A DNA stretch of 64,000 bases, from NCBI RefSeq assembly GCF_002900365.1, contig NZ_CP025979.1, positions 1,550,001-1,614,000 of the forward strand, read 5' to 3'. The DNA is from Escherichia marmotae (GTDB taxonomy: Bacteria; Pseudomonadota; Gammaproteobacteria; Enterobacterales; Enterobacteriaceae). Of this stretch, positions 8,323 through 16,966 are shown piece by piece. Under the pieces are notes generated by a model. It made no database searches, was not told the origin of the DNA, and saw only the letters and a program-made list of their open reading frames with translations. The stretch's first letter is position 1. The number at the start of each line of letters is the position of its first letter. The position numbers and the translations under genes were made by a program.

Positions 8323-9648
8323 ATGAGCAAAGTAACTCCCCAGCCGAAAATCGGCTTTGTTTCCCTCGGCTGTCCGAAAAACCTCGTCGATTCAGAGCGC
8401 ATTCTGACTGAACTGCGCACTGAAGGTTATGATGTAGTACCGAGCTATGACGACGCAGATATGGTGATCGTCAACACCTGCGGCTTTATTGACAGTGCGG
8501 TGCAAGAATCACTGGAAGCCATTGGCGAAGCGTTGAATGAAAACGGCAAGGTAATTGTGACCGGTTGTCTGGGGGCGAAAGAAGATCAAATCCGCGAAGT
8601 CCATCCAAAAGTGCTGGAAATCACCGGCCCTCATAGCTACGAGCAGGTTCTGGAACACGTTCATCACTACGTGCCAAAACCGAAACACAACCCATTCCTG
8701 AGCCTGGTGCCGGAGCAAGGTGTTAAGCTGACACCGCATCATTATGCTTATCTGAAGATTTCCGAAGGCTGTAACCATCGTTGCACCTTCTGCATTATTC
8801 CGTCTATGCGCGGCGATCTGGTGAGCCGCCCGATTGGCGAAGTGTTAAGTGAAGCGAAACGTCTGGTTGATGCGGGTGTTAAAGAGATTCTGGTGATCTC
8901 CCAGGATACTTCCGCGTATGGTGTTGATGTAAAACACCGCACTGGCTTCCACAACGGCGAACCGGTAAAAACCAGCATGGTCAGCCTGTGCGAACAGCTA
9001 TCAAAACTGGGGATCTGGACGCGCCTGCACTACGTTTACCCTTACCCGCATGTGGATGACGTCATCCCGTTGATGGCAGAAGGCAAAATTCTGCCGTATC
9101 TGGATATTCCGTTACAGCACGCCAGCCCGCGCATTCTCAAACTGATGAAGCGTCCGGGTTCTGTAGATCGCCAACTGGCGCGCATTAAACAGTGGCGCGA
9201 AATTTGCCCGGAACTGACACTGCGCTCAACCTTTATTGTCGGCTTCCCTGGCGAGACGGAAGAAGATTTCCAGATGCTGCTCGATTTCCTGAAAGAAGCT
9301 CGTCTGGATCGCGTTGGTTGCTTTAAATACAGCCCGGTTGAAGGTGCTGATGCCAATGCCCTGCCTGACCAGGTTCCGGAAGAAGTGAAAGAAGAACGCT
9401 GGAACCGCTTCATGCAACTGCAACAGCAGATTTCCGCCAAGCGTCTGCAGGAGAAGGTGGGTCGTGAAATTCTGGTGATCATTGACGAAGTGGACGAAGA
9501 AGGCGCGATTGGCCGCAGCATGGCAGATGCACCGGAAATTGACGGCGCGGTTTATCTCAATGGTGAAACCAACGTTAAGCCGGGTGATATTGTGCGTGTG
9601 AAAGTCGAACACGCCGATGAGTACGATTTGTGGGGTAGTCGGGTTTAA
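8323..9648 (+). CDS. rimO: ribosomal protein S12 methylthiotransferase RimO
   Basis: Radical-SAM enzyme that adds a methylthio group to Asp88 of ribosomal protein S12. 441 residues in three domains. An N-terminal UPF0004 domain carries cysteines for one Fe-S cluster (LGCPKN, NTCGF, GCLGAK). The radical SAM core has the CNHRCTFC cluster motif near residue 150. A C-terminal TRAM domain runs from about residue 375. Start and length match K-12 RimO. It is transcribed alone, between the inserted locus and convergent dgcI. Confidence 0.96.
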   Translation: MSKVTPQPKIGFVSLGCPKNLVDSERILTELRTEGYDVVPSYDDADMVIVNTCGFIDSAVQESLEAIGEALNENGKVIVTGCLGAKEDQIREVHPKVLEITGPHSYEQVLEHVHHYVPKPKHNPFLSLVPEQGVKLTPHHYAYLKISEGCNHRCTFCIIPSMRGDLVSRPIGEVLSEAKRLVDAGVKEILVISQDTSAYGVDVKHRTGFHNGEPVKTSMVSLCEQLSKLGIWTRLHYVYPYPHVDDVIPLMAEGKILPYLDIPLQHASPRILKLMKRPGSVDRQLARIKQWREICPELTLRSTFIVGFPGETEEDFQMLLDFLKEARLDRVGCFKYSPVEGADANALPDQVPEEVKEERWNRFMQLQQQISAKRLQEKVGREILVIIDEVDEEGAIGRSMADAPEIDGAVYLNGETNVKPGDIVRVKVEHADEYDLWGSRV

Positions 9649-9655
9649 TTAATGT

Positions 9656-9684
9656 CAGGCCGGGCAAATTACCCGCCCGGCCTG
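9656..9684. terminator. hairpin between rimO and dgcI
   Basis: CAGGCCGGGC / GCCCGGCCTG 10-bp perfect stem with a 9-nt loop between two convergent stop codons. It probably ends both transcripts, although no strong T-run is present. Confidence 0.6.
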
Positions 9685-9694
9685 CTAATAAGCA

Positions 9695-11023
9695 TTATTG
9701 CCAGCTAATCTGCGCCCTGCCGTTTTTCTTACTTTTATACAGCCGCTCATCTGCCAGCATTTTCAGCCGTTCAACGGTAGTACATTCATTTGAATGCGCC
9801 ACGCCGATACTGGTGCTTAAGTTAATGCTCCCCACCTGGAAATGGACGATTTCTTTTAGTATTGATAGCAACTCTTCCAGAGTACCACCGGTATAAATCA
9901 CCGCAAATTCGTCGCCGCCAAAGCGGTAGACTTTGCCTTTATCTACCGGAATCTGTGATTTGAGAATTTTCACTACCTTCATCAACACTTCATCGCCCAG
10001 CAAATGCCCGAAGGTATCGTTAATGTTTTTGAATTTATCGACGTCAAACAGGCACAAATAGCCACCTTTTTCCGGCAGGGCTTTTAAATCTTCATCAAAA
10101 GATTTTCTGCCCATTGCTTTCGTCAGGTCGTCAAGAAACGCTGAGTTATACATGCTGTAGAGTTTTTTGACATCCGCCGCCGAGAAGAAAAGCCCACCAT
10201 CCAGCACGCGGTCAAAATGGTTATTAATGATAGCTTCTTTCTCAACGATGCCGCGATTAATGACTCTGCGTACCAGATACATGCAACTTATCCCCGATAT
10301 CGCTGCCACTAATGCGGCAAAGAAAATAATTAAAGTACAAACCTGAAAATAGACATCCTTCTTATAAGCAAAGACATACAACCCCGTTGGTAAATAAGTG
10401 AAGTGTTCCATCGCTTCCGAAACAGTAAAGATGGTATTTTTCGCGTTATATTCATCCCCAACAACTGGCTTGCCACCTTTGAATAAAGAGAACATCAGGT
10501 TCTCGCTATCCATTGCCAGCGACTTTGAGAGTAACGAAAATCGTTCCAGCCCAAGCAAAAATATCAGACTGCGGTTGTGAGTAACCGGATAGAGATAATA
10601 GACGAAGGTTTTACCGTCAAAAGAGATAAACCCCGTATTTTTGACATGCCGATACTTAACAACCTGCATAATATCTGCACAATAATTTTTTTCATACTCC
10701 TTAACCTGAATACACTCGTCGCTGGAAATCAGATAAGGACCAACATCATACAAATAAGAAGGTGAAACCGAGTCAGCGTAAGCTGTGCGCAAGCCAACCA
10801 ACAGTTGTTCTTCAGTCGGATTAAGCGTGTTAATGAGATCAATTGACACACTGCGCCGATATTCGGCAATATTTGCCACCGCAAAAGCAGTATCAATAAC
10901 GGACTGTTTCAGGCCATACACCCGTTCTTTTACCATCTGGGTATAGATCCCGCAGGCAACTGCTGAAATCATGATAAAAATCAGCAGACTGACTGTAAGT
11001 ACGAATTTATTGATTCTGGACAT
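9695..11023 (-). CDS. dgcI: diguanylate cyclase DgcI (YliF)
   Basis: Membrane-anchored diguanylate cyclase that makes c-di-GMP from two GTP. 442 residues: a membrane segment at about 5-27, a periplasmic sensor region, a second membrane segment near 228-250, then a C-terminal GGDEF domain. The active-site motif is intact (RFGGDEFAVIY, near residue 367). The segment FDVDKFKNINDTFGHLLGDE preceding it is typical of active enzymes. It starts 7 bp after the pdeI stop, so the two opposing c-di-GMP enzymes are probably co-transcribed. The periplasmic ligand is unknown. Confidence 0.93.
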   Translation of the reverse strand: MSRINKFVLTVSLLIFIMISAVACGIYTQMVKERVYGLKQSVIDTAFAVANIAEYRRSVSIDLINTLNPTEEQLLVGLRTAYADSVSPSYLYDVGPYLISSDECIQVKEYEKNYCADIMQVVKYRHVKNTGFISFDGKTFVYYLYPVTHNRSLIFLLGLERFSLLSKSLAMDSENLMFSLFKGGKPVVGDEYNAKNTIFTVSEAMEHFTYLPTGLYVFAYKKDVYFQVCTLIIFFAALVAAISGISCMYLVRRVINRGIVEKEAIINNHFDRVLDGGLFFSAADVKKLYSMYNSAFLDDLTKAMGRKSFDEDLKALPEKGGYLCLFDVDKFKNINDTFGHLLGDEVLMKVVKILKSQIPVDKGKVYRFGGDEFAVIYTGGTLEELLSILKEIVHFQVGSINLSTSIGVAHSNECTTVERLKMLADERLYKSKKNGRAQISWQ

Positions 11024-11030
11024 ACCTAAA

Positions 11031-13379
11031 CTACTCTTTTACTAACTTTCCACTTTTGTCCCAGGCAGAGAATGGCAACGGCTTCTGATATAGATACCCC
11101 TGGGCCTGAATACACCCTAATTTGATTAATTCACGCGCAACCTCTTCGCTCTCAACACCTTCTGCAATTACCGGGATCCGGTTATAGCGGGCCAGGTCGA
11201 AGATAATGCGTACAATTTTTCCCGCAGTGCCGAAAATATCGCCGGTAAATTGCGAGTCTACTTTTATGCTGTCAGGATTAATTTCATAAAAACGCTTCAG
11301 GTTTGACAAACCTGTACCAAAGTCATCAATCGATATCCGTACTCCTTGTTGACGCAGTTGTTCAATATTGAGATAAAAATGTTCATTAATACGTTCAATC
11401 ACTGTTTCAGTGATCTCAATACAGATGCTATTCGCTTTCAGCTCATGTTCTTCCATAATAGCTGTAAAACGCGCATGAAAGTGTGGCTCGTTTAACTGCC
11501 AGGGCGAAACATTAATATGCAGTAAGAAACCTTCCTGCAGTTCCGCACGCTGGCTAAAATGTCTGAATTCCCCCATCGCCGTTTTAATAATTTGATAACC
11601 CAGTTCATTGATAAAACCGATATCTTCAGCGATAGCAATAAACTTCAGCGGCGAGATTATCCCCCGCTCTGCTGAAACCCAGCGGCACAGCGCCTCAGCT
11701 CCCAGAATGTCGCGGGTATTAATATCAACAATCGGTTGATAGACCAAAAATAGCTCGCCTTTTTCCATTGCATTACGGATATTGCGCGCAATCCAGATAT
11801 TTTCTTCAATTTCTCTGAGTTTCTCATCATCACAGAAAATAAATTCAGAGAACATATGATCGCGGATACTGGAAATCGCCAGTTTTAGTTTTTCTGCGTA
11901 GCTCCAGGCATTTTCGCCTTTCAGAGGTTCACAAATGGCAGATTTATGTATACGCAGATTGCGGTAGCCAAAGCTACTGTCGAAATCGTTTATCATCGCG
12001 ATCTTATGGGTAAAAATCTCTACATTTTCCCGACACAATAATAAATAGAGATCGGCATTGAATGTCACAATATCGCAACATTGCGCGTATTTCTCGGCAA
12101 TTTGCTGACACAGTTTCCTGACGATTTTGTTGCGTTCCTCAACGCCAAACACCGCTTCGACGGCTTCCAGTCCGCACAGTTTGATGATCCCAACGGCCAG
12201 ATACTGATTATTGTTTGACTCAATAATCGCCATATTTTTGATAAACCCGCTTTCCTGATCGTAGGAGATCAGCGAGAGCAATTTATTTGAACGCTCAACT
12301 TCTGCATCTTTCATTTCCGCGATCGAATTTTTGATGCTGATAATCTCTTTTGCATCGCCTTCACGAATTTTCAGTGCCTGCATTTGATCCGCAGAGTCGG
12401 GTAAAAATTCCAGCGTATTGACCAGCGTTGTCATTTCGGAAAATTGTCGACGGAACACACGGGTGGTCATTAAGTAAACCACCAGCAATACGATAATAAT
12501 GAAAGCAAATGGTAAATAAAAGAGTTTGTCTGATGCGTTAAATAAATCCCCCGTAGGATAATAAAAATAGATATCGAACAATGGATTATTAGGAACTGCC
12601 GATTTCCTTGCGATATATTCTATATCAACAGAATCAATAATATTATAACTATCTTCGCTATTATAAATAATCAATTTTTCGCGAGCGAGTTGATTCTTGG
12701 CAATGATTTCATGACCTTGTTTCAGAAACAGGACTTCATCCGTTGCGCTGATTTGATCAAGGTATTCGTTCAGATATCGCCAATTTAAATCGACGTGAAT
12801 TTTATCAACAGCCAGCAAATCACGATCTTTGCCGTTAATTCGTAGCGTAAAAGAAATACATTTTTTACCCGGGCGATCAAAGCAATTGTATGCCGGATTC
12901 CAGCTACTGTCAGAGCCATCCGAGGATACAGACCACGGACGTTGCGACGGGTTAAAATCGGAAAAAATAACGCGCCCCGCCTCATCGATAAGCGGCCCAT
13001 TAACCTTTTCCTGATGATAAACAACGATTTTATCGTTCGCCCGCCGCGAAAAGAGATAATATTTATTATTATCCAGCACCAGTCCCACTGAATCTAAAAA
13101 TGGCATCATTTCCATTTTCAGAATAACAGCACGTTTAATCTCCTCACTGTTTTTCAACAAATAGAGTGAGTCTTTTAACGTCAGGGCCGAACGTTCAATA
13201 TCTTTAAAGAAATAGCCAACGTTTTTTTGAATAAGTTCAAAGCGGCTATCGGCACGTTTTACCGCACGTTCCGATACCAACTGATAGTTAATGATGAAAA
13301 AAAGACCAATAAATGACAGCGCAGCCAATAAAAATAAAATTATCAGCCTTATCTTTATCTTTTCGTATAAACTCAGCAT
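11031..13379 (-). CDS. pdeI: c-di-GMP phosphodiesterase PdeI (YliE)
   Basis: 782-residue inner-membrane protein with a C-terminal EAL domain that cleaves c-di-GMP. Order: membrane segment at about 11-33, a long periplasmic domain, membrane segment at about 285-308, a degenerate GGDEF domain (the signature position reads NADLY, so no cyclase activity is expected), then EAL. EAL motifs seen: GAEALCRW, HINVSPWQ, EITETVIE, DDFGTG and KVDSQF, all consistent with activity. First gene of a two-gene unit with dgcI. It follows the gsi operon after 177 bp and probably has its own promoter there. Confidence 0.92.
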   Translation of the reverse strand: MLSLYEKIKIRLIILFLLAALSFIGLFFIINYQLVSERAVKRADSRFELIQKNVGYFFKDIERSALTLKDSLYLLKNSEEIKRAVILKMEMMPFLDSVGLVLDNNKYYLFSRRANDKIVVYHQEKVNGPLIDEAGRVIFSDFNPSQRPWSVSSDGSDSSWNPAYNCFDRPGKKCISFTLRINGKDRDLLAVDKIHVDLNWRYLNEYLDQISATDEVLFLKQGHEIIAKNQLAREKLIIYNSEDSYNIIDSVDIEYIARKSAVPNNPLFDIYFYYPTGDLFNASDKLFYLPFAFIIIVLLVVYLMTTRVFRRQFSEMTTLVNTLEFLPDSADQMQALKIREGDAKEIISIKNSIAEMKDAEVERSNKLLSLISYDQESGFIKNMAIIESNNNQYLAVGIIKLCGLEAVEAVFGVEERNKIVRKLCQQIAEKYAQCCDIVTFNADLYLLLCRENVEIFTHKIAMINDFDSSFGYRNLRIHKSAICEPLKGENAWSYAEKLKLAISSIRDHMFSEFIFCDDEKLREIEENIWIARNIRNAMEKGELFLVYQPIVDINTRDILGAEALCRWVSAERGIISPLKFIAIAEDIGFINELGYQIIKTAMGEFRHFSQRAELQEGFLLHINVSPWQLNEPHFHARFTAIMEEHELKANSICIEITETVIERINEHFYLNIEQLRQQGVRISIDDFGTGLSNLKRFYEINPDSIKVDSQFTGDIFGTAGKIVRIIFDLARYNRIPVIAEGVESEEVARELIKLGCIQAQGYLYQKPLPFSAWDKSGKLVKE

Positions 13380-13556
13380 GTTAATACATTTAACAAAATA
13401 ACTGCCAGTACGCTGTGCCGCTGCATAAATAGTTCCCCACAGCGACTTTTTAACTAAATGACCAGATTCTACAAAATCAGCAAAAAGTTACAACACTTGC
13501 TTCAGGCAATAATTTCCTGCGAGGTGATAACCCTTTCAAGCAATATTCAACCGTGA

Positions 13557-14468
13557 TTATCCTTTAATTTTGGGGTCCAGCGCATCGCGTAAACCATCGC
13601 CCAGCAAGTTGAAAGCCAGCACGGTCAGAAAAATGGCCAGTGCCGGAAAAACCGCCACATGCGGCGCGATAACCATATCCGCTCTCGCTTCATTGAGCAT
13701 CGCCCCCCACTCTGGCGTCGGCGGCTGCGCGCCAAGGCCGAGAAACGACAGGCTGGCGGCGGAAATAATCGAGGTGCCAATACGCATGGTGAAGAACACG
13801 ACGATAGAAGAGACTGTCCCCGGTAAGATGTGACGCAACAAAATAGTCACATCGCTGGCACCAATACTGCGTGCTGATTCAATAAAGGTTTGCTGTTTCA
13901 ACACTAGTGTGTTGCCGCGCACCAATCGGGCAAACGCCGGAATGGAAAAAATAGCGACGGCGATAATCACGTTAGCAATACCACTTCCCAACACCGCGAC
14001 AACAGCGATAGCCAGCAAAATACCGGGAAACGCAAACAGCACATCGCAAATGCGCATGATCAGTCGGTCCCACCAGCCTTCATAATATCCTGCCAGCAAG
14101 CCCAGCAACGTCCCAATCGCCGCACCAATAAACACCGCAAATACGCCAGCCGCCAGCGAGATTTGCGCCCCCACCAGGACACGGCTGAAAATGTCGCGCC
14201 CCAGTGAATCGACGCCAAACCAGTGCTGCAAAGAGGGGCCGTTATTCAGGTTGTCATAGTCAAAATAATTTTCGGCGTCATAAGGAACGATCCAGCGCGC
14301 CAAAACAGCCACTATAATCAATAAGATAACGAACAATGCGGCGCTCATCGCCATATGCTGACGACGAAAACGCCGCCAGAACTCATGCCACGGTGTACGT
14401 ACCTGGTCAGGTTTTACCAGTGGCATAGCGTTTAACACCGCCTGACGTCGCCAGTTAAATAATCGCAT
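13557..14468 (-). CDS. gsiD: glutathione ABC transporter permease GsiD
   Basis: Inner-membrane permease of the glutathione importer GsiABCD, 303 residues, OppC/DppC type. An N-terminal cytoplasmic extension is followed by about 6 membrane spans and the permease EAA loop that contacts the ATPase (EsARSIGASDVTILLRHILPG). It starts 2 bp after the gsiC stop, showing tight translational coupling. Last gene of the operon. Confidence 0.95.
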   Translation of the reverse strand: MRLFNWRRQAVLNAMPLVKPDQVRTPWHEFWRRFRRQHMAMSAALFVILLIIVAVLARWIVPYDAENYFDYDNLNNGPSLQHWFGVDSLGRDIFSRVLVGAQISLAAGVFAVFIGAAIGTLLGLLAGYYEGWWDRLIMRICDVLFAFPGILLAIAVVAVLGSGIANVIIAVAIFSIPAFARLVRGNTLVLKQQTFIESARSIGASDVTILLRHILPGTVSSIVVFFTMRIGTSIISAASLSFLGLGAQPPTPEWGAMLNEARADMVIAPHVAVFPALAIFLTVLAFNLLGDGLRDALDPKIKG

Positions 14469-14470
14469 CC

Positions 14471-15391
14471 TTACTTGTACCTGATAGCCGGGTTAATGGC
14501 AGCGTAAAGCACATCCACCACTAAGTTGATAAGAATAAATTCCAGCGAGAAAAGCATAATTTCTGCCTGAATCACCGGGTAATCACGCATTTCTACCGAA
14601 TCGACCAGTAAACGTCCAAGTCCGGGCCAGTTAAAGACTTTCTCCACGACAATGGAGCCGCCGAGCAAGAAGCCAAACTGTAAGCCCATCATGGTAACCA
14701 CCGGGATCATCGCATTACGTAACCCATGTTTGAGGATGACCCAGGTTTCGCTCACCCCTTTCGCCCTCGCGGTACGCATATAATCTTCACTTAAGACATC
14801 GACAAATGAAGCACGGGTAAAACGCGCCATCACCGCCGCCACCGCTGCGCCAAGTGTCAGGGAGGGTAAAATGTAGTGCTGCCAACTGTCTGCACCAACA
14901 GTCGGCAGCCACCCCAACTCAACGGAGAACACCTGAATCAAAAGCATCCCCAGAGCAAATGCCGGGAAGGAAATCCCCGATACCGCGATGGTCATGCTCA
15001 ATCGATCCGGCCAACGGTTACGCCAGACGGCGGCCACAATCCCCGCCGCCATACCAAATATCACCGCCCAAACCATACTGGTAATAGTCAGCCACAATGT
15101 AGGCATGAAGCGGCTGGCAATCTCATCGGCAACCGGACGACGCGACACCATCGACAGACCAAAATCCCCCTGTACGGCATTGCTGATGTAGTGCCAGAAC
15201 TGGTAATACAGCGGCTGATCCAGCCCCAGTTGCTGGCGCACCAGTTCGATAACCTGAGCATCGGCTTCGGGGCCGGCAATCAATCGCGCCGGATCGCCGG
15301 GCAGCATATGGACAAATAAAAACACCAGCACCGAGACGATAAACAGCGTTGGGATCAATCCCAGTAAGCGTTTGATAACGTAATTAAGCAT
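14471..15391 (-). CDS. gsiC: glutathione ABC transporter permease GsiC
   Basis: Inner-membrane permease, 306 residues, OppB/DppB type, partner of GsiD. It opens with the MLNYVIKRLLGLIPTLF membrane span of this family. The EAA loop (DYMRTARAKGVSETWVILKHGLRN) lies near residues 200-225. The start lies 17 bp after the gsiB stop. Confidence 0.95.
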   Translation of the reverse strand: MLNYVIKRLLGLIPTLFIVSVLVFLFVHMLPGDPARLIAGPEADAQVIELVRQQLGLDQPLYYQFWHYISNAVQGDFGLSMVSRRPVADEIASRFMPTLWLTITSMVWAVIFGMAAGIVAAVWRNRWPDRLSMTIAVSGISFPAFALGMLLIQVFSVELGWLPTVGADSWQHYILPSLTLGAAVAAVMARFTRASFVDVLSEDYMRTARAKGVSETWVILKHGLRNAMIPVVTMMGLQFGFLLGGSIVVEKVFNWPGLGRLLVDSVEMRDYPVIQAEIMLFSLEFILINLVVDVLYAAINPAIRYK

Positions 15392-15408
15392 TCCACTCCC
15401 TGCGTTGC

Positions 15409-16947
15409 TTATTGCAAATCCGCGTCTTCAAAGCTAAAGCCTGTATCTGGCATGATCCAAAAACCGGTCAGGTTTTTACTGTGTGCCGACACCAGTTTTT
15501 CTACCACCAGCGGGATCCACGGCGATTCTTGCCAGATGATATCCTGCGCCGCCTTATACAAGCGTGCCTTTTCCGCCGGATCGTTGGTTTTCAGTGCCTG
15601 AGCAAGGTCTTCATCCACCTGCTTATTGCTGTAAAACGCGGTATTAAACAGCGTCGGTGGCCAGTTCTGCGAAGCAAACAGCGGCGAAAGCGCCCAGTCA
15701 GCTTCGCCGGTCGATGCCGACCACCCCGTGTAGAACATCCGCACATTGCTCTCTTTCTGCCCTTTTCCTTCCACTTCCGCCGCCCGTTGTCCGGCATCCA
15801 TCGCCGTCACCTGGGCTTTAATCCCTACCTGCGCTAACTGCTGCTGGGTAAATTGCAGCACTTTCTGCGCGGTGCTGTGGTTATGTGATGACCACAGCGT
15901 GGTACTGAAACCGTTGGGATACCCCGCCTCTTTCAGTAACTCACGTGCTTTAGCCGGATTGTAAGGCCACGGTTGATAACTTTGCGCGTAGGCAATACTC
16001 GGAGGTACAACACCGGTAGCTGGCGTTGCATATCCTGCAAATGCCACCTTAACCAGCGCCTGACGGTTGATGGCGTAATTCAGCGCCTCACGCACTTTCG
16101 GATTATCGAACGGCTTTTGCGTCACGTTCATGCTGATATAACGCTGCATAATCGACGGACTGGCCATCAGCTCGATATTTTTGTTCTTCTCCAGTAACGC
16201 GGCTTGTTCATAAGGAATAGGGAAAGCAAACTGCGCTTCACCGGTTTGCAACATTGCCGCCCGGGTGTTGTTGTCCGCCACCGGACGCCAGGTAATGCTG
16301 TCCAGTTTGGGCAGACCGGGCTGCCAGTAACCCGCAAATTTCTTCACTTTCACAAAATCGCTCTGATTCCAGGTATCCAACGCATACGGCCCGGTTCCGA
16401 CCGGATGAAAGCCGATCTCTTTACCATATTTTTCCAGTGCCGCAGGTGAAATCATTGCTGTCGCCGGATGAGCGAGAATATTAATAAACGCGGAAAACGG
16501 CTGTTTGAGCGTAATCTTCACCGTTGTCGGATCGACCGCTTCAGTTTTGGCAATATTTTTGTACAAGTTATAGCGTTTAAGATGATTCGCCGGATCGCTG
16601 GCTCGATCCAGATTCGCTTTTACCGCCGCAGCGTTGAAGTCAGTGCCGTCCTGGAACTTAATCCCTTCGCGCAATTTCACGGTGTAAGTGAGGCCGTCAT
16701 CAGAGACGGTATAACTCTCTGCCAGCACATTTTTCAGCTTCATCTCTTTATCCAGACCGAACAGCCCCTGATAAAACGATTTCGCCACAGCCTGCGATAA
16801 CGTGTCATTCGCGTCATACGGATCGAGCGTGGTGAAGTTCGACCCCACCGCCACAACCACATCTTTGGCAGCGAATGCACAAGATGCCATCAACGCTGTG
16901 GCAATGCCCAGCGCCACTAACCCACTACGGTGTACAGCTCTTGCCAT
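15409..16947 (-). CDS. gsiB: glutathione-binding periplasmic protein GsiB
   Basis: Substrate-binding protein of the GsiABCD importer, 512 residues, peptide/opine-binding (SBP class C) fold. Signal peptide of about 26 residues (MARAVHRSG...MASCAFA/AKD). The start at 16947 has GGCGGAG upstream and gives the K-12 length. An open frame runs 88 codons further upstream into gsiA but has no support. The gsiA-gsiB gap is 19 bp. Confidence 0.95.
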   Translation of the reverse strand: MARAVHRSGLVALGIATALMASCAFAAKDVVVAVGSNFTTLDPYDANDTLSQAVAKSFYQGLFGLDKEMKLKNVLAESYTVSDDGLTYTVKLREGIKFQDGTDFNAAAVKANLDRASDPANHLKRYNLYKNIAKTEAVDPTTVKITLKQPFSAFINILAHPATAMISPAALEKYGKEIGFHPVGTGPYALDTWNQSDFVKVKKFAGYWQPGLPKLDSITWRPVADNNTRAAMLQTGEAQFAFPIPYEQAALLEKNKNIELMASPSIMQRYISMNVTQKPFDNPKVREALNYAINRQALVKVAFAGYATPATGVVPPSIAYAQSYQPWPYNPAKARELLKEAGYPNGFSTTLWSSHNHSTAQKVLQFTQQQLAQVGIKAQVTAMDAGQRAAEVEGKGQKESNVRMFYTGWSASTGEADWALSPLFASQNWPPTLFNTAFYSNKQVDEDLAQALKTNDPAEKARLYKAAQDIIWQESPWIPLVVEKLVSAHSKNLTGFWIMPDTGFSFEDADLQ

Positions 16948-16966
16948 TTTATTCTCCGCCTGAATG

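Noticed and set aside
9695..11023. Lipobox near residue 24 of DgcI (AVAC)
   Set aside because: The -3 position does not fit a good lipobox and the segment reads better as a membrane anchor.
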